Shown here one piece after another: positions 21,131-32,144 of a DNA stretch of 64,000 nucleotides (positions are counted from its first letter, which is position 1; each line of letters starts with the position of its first letter). The notes under the pieces are model-generated. The model was not told where the DNA came from. It did not search any database and saw only the letters and a list, made by a program, of their open reading frames with translations. This DNA comes from Mortierella alpina (taxonomy: Eukaryota > Mortierellomycota > Mortierellomycetes > Mortierellales > Mortierellaceae), in assembly GCA_029449245.1 (NCBI GenBank), contig JANATF010000004.1:2728001-2792000 (forward strand). The letters are read 5' to 3'. The position numbers and the translations under genes are program-made.

Positions 21131-22352
21131 TTATGCGAGAACTCGCAGCACTTCCAATGCTCGAGCGGACTTGACCTCAGCAGCACGCTTCGCCTCGACC
21201 TTGGCAGCCTTCGCTGCTTCTTCAGCAGCCTTTTCCTCTTCGCTCAATGGAATGGTTGACTCTTCTGCCTCTGCGTTGCCATCCTTCATCTCCTCATCTT
21301 CAGCCTTTTCCTCTCCAGAATCCTTCTCCTTGTCTTCTTCGTTCTCTTTCTCGTCCTCCTCTGGCTCTGGAGCTTCGACAATCTTCTTGGCCTCTTGGAT
21401 GGCGGCCTATCGTATTGTCAATAAGTTCATGACCCTGGTGAGTATATGGCTACGTATCTTCATAAATTTACATCACGTAAAGGCCAGCTTTGAAGACTTA
21501 CAGTTCTAGCAGCTCCCTTCAAGTCGTGGATATAATCCAAGAAGATACCCCAGTGAGTGCTGGGCAATTGCGTATCATCGTACATGTTGTTGATCAGCCA
21601 GACTTGGCGCAGCTTTTGAAACTTCCATGTTGCTCGTGCGCGCTTCCACTCGACTAGGTAAGCTAGACCTGATATATGTTCCACGCAGATGTATGAGGAA
21701 GAGAGAATGGCTACTGATGAATACCAGCAAGGAGATCCGCTAGAAGTGAGAACTAATGATCGTAATTCCATTTCAGTAAAATCTTACCTGGCGTGGCGGT
21801 ATCCAACGAGGCGATTGTGGAGCTGTCCTCCTGTTTGTTCTTTTTGCTCTTTGATGCTCCGTTCTCCATGTCCTTGTCAGCCTTTCTCTTCTTGTCAGCC
21901 TTCTTCTTTGAGGCCTTTGACTTGTCCTCATCGCTTTCACTGTCACTGTCGCTGTCCTCATCGCCCGAGCCATCATCTCCCTTGACCTTGTATGAGGTGT
22001 CCTTTAATTGCTCTGCATTGTCGGCTTCCGAAGAATTCTTCAGGAACTGCTTCCACTTGGGAGTCTTATTCTGCGCTGTGGGTTTGGGTGCAGAAACAGC
22101 GGCAGCAGCAGTAGGTCCCTTCTTTGCCAGTTCGGCCTCCTTGCGAAGTCGCTTGCGTTCCTGTTTAGCTGCGATGTCGGCCTCGGTCTTGACGCGGCGC
22201 TCCTTTTTCTTTTTAACAACGGGGATATCGATCAGAGGTTCCTCTGCGGCAAGGGCCTCGACTGCGACGTCTGTGGACGTCTCGGAGGTGTGCTTGGGCT
22301 TCTTCTTTTCTGGCTTGGATACCTTGACCCGCTTTATGGTTGAATCAGACAT
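21131..22352 (-). CDS. WKF-domain protein (C7orf50-like), probably nucleolar
   Basis: Exons 22352-21788, 21668-21502 and 21406-21131 give 335 aa. The N-terminal 190 residues are Lys-rich with several bipartite basic stretches (KKKKERRVKTEADI, KQERKRLRKEAEL, KKADKKRKADK), as expected of a nuclear or nucleolar protein. The central block, EWKRARATWKFQKLRQVWL followed by HWGIFLDYIHDLKGAAR, is the WKF domain seen in human C7orf50. The C-terminal 90 residues are an acidic then Ala/Lys-rich helix. Human relatives are linked to ribosome biogenesis; the molecular role is not defined. It is divergent from the exosome subunit gene MTR3, with 210 bp between the starts. Confidence 0.85.
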
Positions 22353-22562
22353 GGAAGATGTGCGTGTTGGTGGTATGGGTTATGAGTTGAAGGTATTGTT
22401 GCTGCAAGATGGAGAGGCAAAAAAAAAAAAAGACTTGTCCTTGGAACTCCAATTCAAAACAAAGCCAGGCAGTCACTATTGAGCAGTTTGTCGCTGCACC
22501 ACATTCCATTCATTCCCACCTTTCGCCAGACACACGCTGTTCCCACCTACACACAAAATCCG
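22353..22562. promoter_or_regulatory. Divergent promoter: WKF protein (-) / MTR3 (+)
   Basis: Only 210 bp separate the two start codons. Both products are predicted to work on rRNA, so shared control is plausible. An A-run at 22421-22431 could be a nucleosome-excluding element. No confirmed binding site was recognised. Confidence 0.55.
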
Positions 22563-23998
22563 ATGGCGATGGAAAGAAAAAGAGTTGCAGGACCAGAGCT
22601 GAGCGTCACTCCCTTGATTGAGTTCCCTGTGGACCACAAGCGATGGACCCCGGAGCAGGAGAAGCGTCATGACTCCAAGCGTCAGCCCGAAGACATGCGA
22701 CCCATCTGTAAGTCTTTGGCCAGGGCGCTGGGCGTTTGCCTGGACACCTTTAACTCCTCCTTCACACTTCAGGATGATGCAGCAACTTTGACGCTACCAT
22801 TGATCGCCTTCAAACACGACCCTTGGCTGCCATAGGAATTATATCACGCTCTGAAGAATCGATCGTTTATCCTTCAACGAGACGTGGCGTCGCTTTGATT
22901 CTAACACCCTATGTCCCTTCTTGATGTTTCACGATCGACAGATTTGAAGACAGGACTGATCGGCCAGGCAAACGGATCTGCTTACATCGAACTGGAAAAG
23001 ACAAAACTCGCTTGCGGAGTGTAATGTTCGATTGCCTGTTTTTTTTCCTCGTTCAGCTGGAGACGCTTTTTATCGCGACCGGGATCATGAGCACGGAGAG
23101 GAATTAACATCTATCTTGACATCTACTATTCTGCTTTTCAAACGTTGGATTCGGGATTTACTACAGTTATGGACCCAAGGCTGTCAAGAGGACTGGCCAG
23201 ACATTCAGCGGCAGAGGTACGCTTACCTGTGAAATCAAGTTTGCGACGTTCTCTTGCGCAAAGCGCAGAAATCAGATGAGGGTAAGAAACACAACCATTG
23301 ATACTATAAATACAATTGCACATGTACAGAATCTAACATCTCGCACTCGTTCTTTCTCTGTTCATTTTAAACAAACAACAGGACCCTCAAGAGAAGGAGC
23401 TTTCGCAGATCTTGACACAGGCTTTGAGCCCCGCAGTACGCTTGGATCTACTCCCCAAATCTGCGATTGAAGTTTACATCACGGTTCTGGAGTCTGACGG
23501 CTTGGGATCCTGCCTCTCTGCGGCCATTACTGCGGCCTCGGTGGCGCTGGCTCACGCAGGAATTGAGATGTTGGATCTGGTAGCAGGATGTTCGGCTTCT
23601 TATATTCAGACTGGACCCGCCCGTTCAATATCGTCAGGAGCAGGGTCAATACCACCACAGATCTTTATGGATGCGGATCTGGAAGAGGAGAAGTATGAAC
23701 AGGGATCCATCGTCTTGGCCTATATGCCCTCTCTGAACGAGGTGACACATGTGCTTCAAAACGGGAAGGCAGAAGGATCTATCATTTCGCAGGTAAGGGC
23801 AGATCTCTCTTGCAGTTATTCGTCAACTGCGGTGAGAGTCATGGACAGCGAGGCCGTTCTATTGAAGCATTGATAATTAACACAACTTGTACCGCTCTCT
23901 AGTCCGTTGAACACTGTGTTGAGGCCTGCAATAAGATTTACGCGGTCATGCATCACGCCTTGCTCGAGTCAGTCAAGGAGAACCAGACCCAAGTTTGA
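22563..23998 (+). CDS. MTR3: Exosome complex subunit MTR3 (EXOSC6), RNase PH-like
   Basis: Structural RNase PH-fold subunit of the exosome ring, which processes and degrades rRNA, snoRNA and mRNA 3' ends. Five exons: 22563-22707, 22942-23020, 23167-23281, 23382-23792, 23903-23998; 281 aa. Motifs of the family: RPIYLKTGLIGQANGSAYIEL, KLACGVYGPK, GTLTCEIKFATFS, and the second half LPKSAIEVYITVLESDG...AAITAASVALAHAGIEM. As in eukaryotic MTR3, it is expected to be catalytically inactive. A second in-frame ATG lies two codons downstream. Neighbouring context (WKF protein, divergent) also points to rRNA metabolism. Confidence 0.92.
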
Positions 23999-24155
23999 AG
24001 AACCACGAGTACAGATCCCTCCTCCCAGGATGGCATTGTTAATAAAAACCGTAGCATAGCCGCACAACGTGCTATGAAAAGCAAAGGTCGTTCGGAACAC
24101 ACTTCTGATGTCGGATGTGTATTGAATGTCCGTAGCGCTGCCCTATTCTAAACCC

Positions 24156-26218
24156 TTAGGTCTCGTCATAGGTCTCCCCATCATCATCGCCACTGTGCGT
24201 TGACTTGATTTCCTTCTCGCCGTCTTCAACACGACCTCCTTCATCTTTAACATCGCCGCTCGCTGGCTCCTTTACCTCACGTGTCCCACCGATGAGGTAC
24301 CGCATAATGTCCGACAGACTGACAATTCCCTTCAGCTTATTTCCACTGTCAACGACGATAAGACGGTGAACCTGAGACTTGCGAATGGTTCCGAAAATGG
24401 ACGAGAGACTGTCATTCAGAGTGCATGTATGAACGCCTGCAAAGTCCTCTGGTCTCCGCAACAACGCCTCTGCGACACAGAGGTCCAAGTCCCTATACAC
24501 ACCTGCCTTGACCAGCGTCTACAATGCAGCAATGCAAAGAGAAAAGAAATGAAAAGCTCGTCAGTCGTCGTCCTACGTGGATATTCTTTTTTTTTTATCG
24601 GTGATTTCATAAACCTTCATAGACACATTACCATCACATCGACCGTCTCAAAGACGTTCAGAACCACGCCGTCATCATCAACAATGGGCACGGAGGATAT
24701 CCTCCGCTTCACAAACATATCAATCACGGTCATCACCGGGGTGGAGAGGTCAGCCACGGCAAGGTCCGTATAGATCCCAATCTTGAGCTCCGAAAGCGGT
24801 TGACGAAGTGTTTTCTCATCCTGATACTAATATCCATCCCAAATAGTGACAAACATCGTTAAACAAAAGAACGCAGTAGTTAGCACAAAAGGTGTAATTG
24901 AGAGGGGAAAAAAAGGAGAAAATAAAAACTACGAGAAGAGTTCAAGAGTAGGCTTACGTTCATGGCTATGAACTTGAGGATTCTGTACTGAGTCAAGACT
25001 GACACGATCATCTCCTCTCCTGTTTCAGAGTCCACATCCACCAAGGGTAACCGGTGTGCTCTTGATGCGACAAGCAACTGACAGGCGTCGTAGAGCGACT
25101 GCAGCGGATGCAACGAGAACAGCTCTGGTGGTGGCACTCCTATTACCTTCTCGACATCTAAGGTTTGGTTGTAATTTTTTTAGGGGCAAGGTCAGCAGAG
25201 ATACATTTCCACTTAATACGAAAGCTATTTTCTCGTTGTTCTTTACAATACCTCTCAACTGTGATATCTGGAACTGGTCCATCTCGTGGATTGCGGCGGT
25301 GTAGGATGAGTGAGAGTAGTAAAACTGGATCAGGTTGATAAAGTCCGTGGCTGTCAGCATGCCTGCAAACTTGCGCTTGGTTGAATCCCACAACGGGGCG
25401 GACACTATACCTATTCATTCAAGAGGTAAGATTGTGGACAGACGTGATCCGTTAGTAGACAATAACGTGGCACACCGTTCAGATATTTTAAGAAAAAAGG
25501 CCATGAATTATGTGCCATTCATGATAAATCACATACTGTACTGCATCAGGACTGAGAGCGCCTTCTTGACCAAGAGCGTGGTATCCAAAACAATCTGCCG
25601 GTAGCTCACAGGTAGCACATCGTAAGCGGAATGCTGCTTTAAAAACGACTCCATTACTGCCTGCGTTCCTTGCAACATTTCCGTGTCCTTCTTCTTGCGC
25701 CATGCAGAGTACGATGCAACTGGGTCAATATTCTCGGTTGTAGGCACATCTGTTGCCAATGAGGAAGGTGTTGCTGATCCTGGTTGTGCAATATCTGGTC
25801 TCGGCATATCAGTCTCAGCCGTATTAGATTGGTTGTTATTGTTGAGAGCCGCTGTCAGCGACGATGCCGGGGGTGCTTGTGTATTCGACAGGCCTCCAGA
25901 GTCTTTGCTGTGAGTGGTATCGGGTTCAGGGTTCACTGTTGTTTGATTCACAGAGAGGTCAATTTCTGAAGCAAAGCCCACAGCATCATCCTGCTTTTGC
26001 GGAGTTAAAGCCTTGGCTGTGGTTTCTTGAGGCGAAAAGTAATCGGTTGAAGACTGGCCTTGCGTTTGCTCCTCGTTGGCATCCTCTGATGTTGGCTCTC
26101 CTAGCGGTAGTCCCGATTCATGGTGGTCATTGTGAACAATGTCGCCTTGTACCGCGTCCCCATGCACGGAGGTCTCAGAGAACTCGGAAGCAAAGGTATC
26201 GTCCTTGTTGTCGCTCAT
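24156..26218 (-). CDS. SNF4: AMPK gamma subunit SNF4 (four CBS domains)
   Basis: Nucleotide-sensing regulatory subunit of the SNF1/AMP-activated kinase, controlling energy and carbon responses. Exons 26218-25537, 25410-25252, 25157-24958, 24820-24632, 24518-24156; 530 aa. The N-terminal 190 residues are Ser/Thr/Asp-rich and apparently disordered, longer than in yeast Snf4. Then come the CBS repeats: [19 protein letters not shown]...SAPLWDS...[72 protein letters not shown] and [23 protein letters not shown]...[13 protein letters not shown]. The order and spacing match gamma subunits. A short acidic tail closes the protein ([11 protein letters not shown]). Confidence 0.95.
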
Positions 26219-26434
26219 GGTTCGGAGACGACTCTATGGACCTCCTTGAATCAACGTCGGTCCTTACTTGCACGTACTGTGTGTGCTGCCTGGTGATGTT
26301 GTTTAATTGTTGCAAGGCTGCAGTCTAGCGGTGTTGGGGTGATCGCAATGGTTCGTTGGGGAAACAATAAAAGAGGGGAGAGAGCGCTCAGACTTTAAAG
26401 TGTGACTTGCGAGAACCCTTTTTTACATGTAAAA

Positions 26435-28120
26435 CTAAACTTCTTCGACTACCGCCAACCCGCCATCCTGCCCTAGGGCCACATCGTGTACTATGACTTT
26501 GCTCCCGTCGCTTTCCTGAGGCATTAGCACCCTCTTGGGCTCAAAGCAGGTTTCAAAGTCACCATGCCCAAGTCGTCCGCTCTTCCCGCATGTTCCCCAA
26601 GTGTAAAGTTCGCCTTTATCTAAAAATGCGCGGAGGAAAGTAGAAACATGAGCACACATTCAACACACGTTAACGCACCACATCCGCTAAAGACTCTGCT
26701 TCCCTACCATTGATGGCAGCGGCATAGTCGGTGCTAGCGACAATCCTCCGGATCCCTGACAGCGAGGGGATCTTCTCTGGCATGAGAATCTGGACCTTGT
26801 CCTTTCCCAAGCCGAGGGCACCATAGCCGCAGGTGTACACAGCTCCTGACTCTGTTAACAACAGCCCAAAGGTCCCACCGGCCGCCACCGATGTAATGAC
26901 TTCTGACTTTGGGATCGGGTGAGGGATATGCATCGGCTCAAGGATCTGTTGGCAATCACATTCAATCACATACTGCTTGTGAGTACAATCCATGCGATCC
27001 ATGTCACACAAGGCAGCTTTTCAATTTGATTGCAATAAGTTACCCTGTCGATCTTCTTGTTGACCATACATTGACCATACTCGGCATTGCCCCAGATCCA
27101 GATCTGGTTGTTATCCAAGAGCGCCAGAGTAAAATCGGTCGAGGATGAGATCTCCTTGACGCGCCCAATGGCCTTTCCTCCAGCCTTCCAGCTTAAACGC
27201 TCGATCAGCGTGGGTAATGCACGATCTGAACTCGATGAAGGGCCAAGCCCCAGTTGTCCATCAGCTCCCCATCCCATGGAGTAAAGGTTGCCCTGATCTA
27301 TATGCCATGCATGTAGGAAAACCAAAAGTTAGTCATCCCCAGAAACTTATTAGGGAGTGTAGCCCATGAGTTTGAACGTGGTGCTTACCTGTGCGCAAGA
27401 CAGTGTGATCTAATCCACATTGAACCTGTATCACGTTCTCGTCCGGATCTGAAAGTTGTACAGACGTTGGTGAGGGCTCAAAGACATGTCCAGGAACGTC
27501 TTCACCTGCCAGTTCTTTTGTCAGGGTTTCTTTTGATCCGCCGAGTCCCAACTGGCCATACATCGAGTTTCCAAAGCCAAAGAGAATGGTCTTTGTTGGG
27601 ATGGCCGTTGGGGGTGCTTCCTGATCATCATATGTCTCCTCTTGAGCTCGTGTTAAAAGCATGGAATGCTCTCGTCCACAGGAAAGTCCAAGGATCTCCA
27701 TGCCTGAAGTGTCGATTGCACCAAATGTTGGCTCATCACTCCTGACACCGTTACCGAGCTGACCACTATGATTCATGCCTTCGCCCAGCACTCCAGCCTC
27801 GCCTTCACCAGAGAGGGCGATCAAACGATGAGAGGCTCCCGCTGCGATCCAGGTCTTGTTTGGGCCCTGAAATCATACTTTGTGCGTCAGTTGGGAATCG
27901 CGCTTTCACGTTTGCAAGGTCAGCAGGAGAGTTGGTCTACCTGAGGGATGATGGAGCTGTCCTCGACGACGTGCATGTCCTTGGCTCCATAGCCCCATTT
28001 CACAATGCAGGCCTTAGCATGCGAAGCTGAGCTGTGGAACCGGCCAAGGTGCGAGTAGGCAGGCCTGAGGAGAGAAGCCCTGGAAAGGGGGCTGTGTAGA
28101 AGTGCGCTGACTAGAACCAT
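26435..28120 (-). CDS. RCC1-repeat protein, mitochondrial type (RCC1L-like)
   Basis: Seven-bladed beta-propeller of RCC1 repeats. Exons 28120-27941, 27866-27389, 27297-27044, 26945-26708, 26619-26435; 444 aa. The first ATG in frame is at 28120; the upstream codons have no ATG. The N-terminus (MVLVSALLHSPLSRASLLRPAYSHLGRFHSSASHAK) is Arg/Ser-rich without acids, a good mitochondrial targeting sequence. This favours a match to mitochondrial RCC1L (mitoribosome/fusion factor) over nuclear RCC1. Repeats include GEGMNHSGQLG, GFGNSMYGQLGLGG, SMGWGADGQLGLG, IWGNAEYGQC, TCGYGALGLG and TWGTCGKSGRLGHGD. The exact role is not certain. It is divergent from ELG1. Confidence 0.87.
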
Positions 28121-28333
28121 TGCGGATGCAGCCAAGGTGATTCAAGGGTATGTGATAGACCTGCAAATGCGCTGTGCAGTGCAGTTGGTACACAAAAAGT
28201 GACTTGCATCAAACCCGCCTCGAGTGCCTCTGCCACCAAAACGCGTCCCTCGATATTGTTTTTTGTTTGTGCTGATTCGTTCCAGTCATCAGCGCTTCTT
28301 TCTCCCCAGCCGCGATCCTGCCATTCCACGCAC
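28121..28333. promoter_or_regulatory. Divergent promoter: RCC1-like (-) / ELG1 (+)
   Basis: A 213-bp region between divergent start codons. Open frame continues upstream of both ATGs but without an earlier ATG, so the starts chosen are the first available. Any core promoters must overlap or lie back to back. Confidence 0.5.
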
Positions 28334-31300
28334 ATGTCCGAAGCTGCGGTGCCCACATCCTCACCACTGCAGCCAGGGCTCCAACCCATCCCCATCACAA
28401 CTCCTGCATGTTCTGATCCACACACTGCCCAGGGTCTTTCGACAGAGGCTCATGCCTCGACTCCAAACGCCACCACTCTGCACGAACAATCGCCAGCGCT
28501 CGCGCATTCAGATAACCTGGCGGTCGCCAGCACCGGCTCGACCCCGGTGGAGACGCCCGTTTCCGAGTCTGAGCTGGGGGCAGCGGCAAGGACGGAGACA
28601 GGGACAGGGACAGGGACTACGGTCACACCAGAGCCTATGGCGGCGGCAGCTGCCCCAACAGCACCCAAGCAAGTGTTCTCCCTATTTCTCACGCCCGAGC
28701 AACGGAAAAAGAAACTGGAGGAGGCCGAGGCAGCAAAGGGACCCACCAAACGCGGCAGAAAGCCAAAAGCCAAAACTGCACCAGCCTCGACCTCTTCCTC
28801 CTCCTTGGCTCCAGCTGTCGCGCCAAAGCCCGCTCTAGATCAGAAAGCGATGATTGATCCCAACATATCCAAATCGGGCGAGACACATCCCTTCTTTCAG
28901 GAGGTCAAGGCTTCCCAGGCACTCGCAGCGTCCATCGGTGAAGCAGGATCTCACCCAACTCCAGGAAACGACGGTCATGCACGACGACGTTACAATACCA
29001 AGCCTCAGGAGCCACCCTTCCCACTTTCACATCATCAGTTTCATGGTGCGGATACGATCGATGCCCTCAATGGCGTCGTGGCCAGGCTCTGCGGTCTCGA
29101 CACGGCGTCGTCCCCACCCCATCTTGCAGAGGCATTGTTGAAGCATGAAAGGAAACCAAAGAGTGTAGGAGCATTACGGCACGACAACCAGAGGTGGTAC
29201 TCTTTGCGATCGACTCCTGATCTTGGCATCACTGCGCCTGTTTATAAGCCGAAACCGCGTGGCAGGGATTGCTGGGCACACTGGGGAAATGACAAGGATC
29301 TAAAGTGGAGAGAATGGTCCGAGAGGAACAATCGACTCCAGAAACCGACAACCAGGCAGAGGGATGTTTTCAACAAGTTTGGTTATGCGGACGAGGACGA
29401 GTTCGAGTCATGTCGACGCGTGGCGACTAATCAAAAGCTCTGGCACCAAACCTGGGCGTCATCACTCTTGACCTCCACGGCGGGCTTGTCAATCGGATCG
29501 ACCGACATACCCTCAGAACTGCGATTTGGAGAGCTTTGGACGGAAAAGTACCGGCCGACGGTGGGCGCCGAAGTTCTTGGAAATCGAGGGAACACAGAGT
29601 ATTTGACGCAGTGGCTGAAGGGCTTGGAAGTTTCTGGATGGACATTGAATCCAGAGGAGTCATCTTCAGGAGCGGGAAGCGCTGGATCCAGCAAAAAGTC
29701 GATGGATCTTGTGGGCGCTGTACGGAAACGAAGGAAGCGGTTGAGGCGGAAAGACTATGATGATCTGGACGACTTCGTTGTCGAGGACGATCTGGAGGAC
29801 ATTTTTGACGATTTTGGAGATCCGTACGAATACCTTGGCGATGTGGACAATGGTCTGTTTGCCACTCCAAGACCGCTGACATCTTTTGCAAACTTGGTTC
29901 ATGGAGGCTTGTCTTTAGAAGGTGAAGATCTGGGCTTGATGGGTGGTGCCAAGGTTCTGCCGAGAAAGTTTGACATCAAGTCGAACACGATTCTGTTGAG
30001 TGGGCCCACGGGCAGTTGTAAGACTGCAGCAGTGTATGCCTGCGCTGAGGAGAGTGGCTATGAGGTTTTTGAGGTCTCGCCAGGAATGCGGAGGACAGGG
30101 AAAGAGGTCTTGGGTCTTGTAGGCGAGATGGCTGAGAACCATCATGTGCACGTCGTACCAGGAAAGGCCGAGTTCAAGGATGAAATTCATCATATTATGG
30201 GCGGAAAGAGTCATGAAACGGCAGCACCAGTATCAGCAGCACCCGTGCAGCAGGCACCTGCGCAACCGTCGACGATTTTCTCCTTCTTTCAAAAGAAACA
30301 GAACCAAAGCCAGCCGCAGGAGCAGAATCTACAGAGTGAGGACGAAATCATGCAGGAGGCCTCAGACGTCGATGTAGTTGGGATCGATGATGATTACATT
30401 GAGCAGAGCGCTGAATCGCAAAGCCAGGCATCGTCGCCGCCAGCATCGGCCAAAGGAAGCGAGCAAGACAAGGACGATTTATTGGCCAATCATCAAGATA
30501 CGCTGTCGGATCTTTACTCAATGCTGGCAACCACAAATCCTCGGCAATCTTTGATTCTGCTGGAAGAAGTGGACATTCTCTTCGAGGACGACAAAGGATT
30601 TTGGGCGAGTATTATGACCCTGCTCTCGAAAAGCAAACGGCCGGTTGTCATGACATGCAATGGTATGCGTTGAACGTGCACCTTACCTTCCAGTTATCGA
30701 TGTGCTCCCTCACACTGCCCCTCTAACAATAGTTTCTTCCCATGGCCACTAGATACCTCCAAAATTCCTGCGGCAACACTGAGATTTCAAGAACATTTAG
30801 AGTTCACGAAACCAGGTCTTCGAGAACTCCACCTCTATTTGTCGTCGATCTGCAAGATTGAAGGCTTCATTTGCTCCGCAGAGTATCTGACAAGCCTGAT
30901 AATGCAGTGTCGCTACGACGTCCGCCGCTGTTTGATGCAGCTGCAGTATGATTCTGGTGTTGTGAAAAGCCGCTCCTCATCCTCCAAATCAACGCCTTCG
31001 CCATCCTCGCCAGCATCGTCCAATGGTCAGCCCAGGAGTCGCGACAGCAGCCCTTCGGCCGACTCGGTATCTGTCAACAGAGGTACCCAACATATCAACG
31101 GAGGCGGCCCACCAGCATCGCCCGGTAGACGGAAACCACAGCGTCTGCTGAGGATCAGCGCCAATGGTATCATTCGCGCTTCAACACCTATAATGTCAAG
31201 CGAAAAGAAGAGTATTCCAAGCCCATTGCAGGAACTGGAGCACTTAGAGATCCAAGCCCAGTACGCAGATGCCATGTCCATGAGTGATTCACAGCTGCGG

Positions 31301-32024
31301 ATGAAACCAAGACGAGTTATCCAGGTAGAGGAAGATACCTGCTTTTGCGAAGGACTTTATTGTTTATATTATTGTGGGAGACATGAACTAACCTGTCACC
31401 CTATCTTGCAAGTGTTATGAACTAGACCAGTTCGAGCCCAGCAAAGATGATACTGTTGGACAGAACTTCGTTGTGCTCAAGCGTCCATCGGGCCTGGATC
31501 ATTTGTTCTTGGATCAGGAGATTGCTGGTCTTGTTGAGGAAGGATGTGAGTCCCTATACCTTTGTATGGCGAATCAACATGGGATGGCTTGTCCAGCCGT
31601 CTTTGAAGACGCTGTCAAGCGGGACGATCCTGTCCGAACCTTGGCAGAAGTCTTTATCCCGATGAATGAGACTATGACCAGGTAACAATCACGGTTTATA
31701 TCTACGACTTCGCTGCTCAGACCGTCTCCCATCCAGAGCCTGACAATCTTTGAATTTCAACATAGGATGCTGCGTCAGATGCAGCCTGCATTAGAGCAAA
31801 CAATGTCTTTGCACGGTCTGCGCTTCAACCTCGACGTGACATTTGGTGCTTACGCGCCCTTGTTGCGCTCTATGATCGAGGCAGAGGACGTCAACACGGC
31901 CGTTCCGACCGGCAAACGAACGATGAGGAGTGGTGGACATTTGAAGAGACATTTGAATATGCTCTCTGATTCGGAGCGGGCGGCGATGCGATCGACATGC
32001 TTTCCGTCTTTGGCGCGATCGTAA
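28334..32024 (+). CDS. ELG1: RFC-like complex large subunit ELG1 (ATAD5)
   Basis: Large subunit of the alternative clamp loader that unloads PCNA after replication. Exons 28334-30662, 30753-31324, 31413-31681, 31766-32024; 1142 aa. The N-terminus is Thr/Pro/Ala-rich with basic patches (KRGRKPKAK) and SKSGETHPFF. The AAA+ core starts at LWTEKYRPT; Walker A is GPTGSCKTAAVY (about 557-568), with Cys where the P-loop usually has Gly before Lys. Walker B is LILLEEVDILFEDD (about 740); EEVD is the ELG1-type variant. Sensor 1 reads VVMTCNDTSKIPAATLRF. An insertion of about 170 aa between Walker A and B contains STIFSFFQKK, resembling a PIP box. Residues GTG AGT...CAG at 31546-31596 could be a 51-nt in-frame intron, giving 1125 aa instead. 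Confidence 0.9.
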
Positions 32025-32144
32025 CTCATTTGTAGAACGCAGAGTATTCGCCTTGTATAATATTTTTTTATGTATAACAAGGGGCTGAGAGGATTGTCTA
32101 TGATGTATCATTGTTCTTTGGTTTCGTTTGACAAAAGTCGCCCT

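Noticed and set aside
28199-28333. Upstream extension of the ELG1 frame
   Set aside because: No ATG before 28334 in this frame, and the sequence belongs to the divergent promoter.
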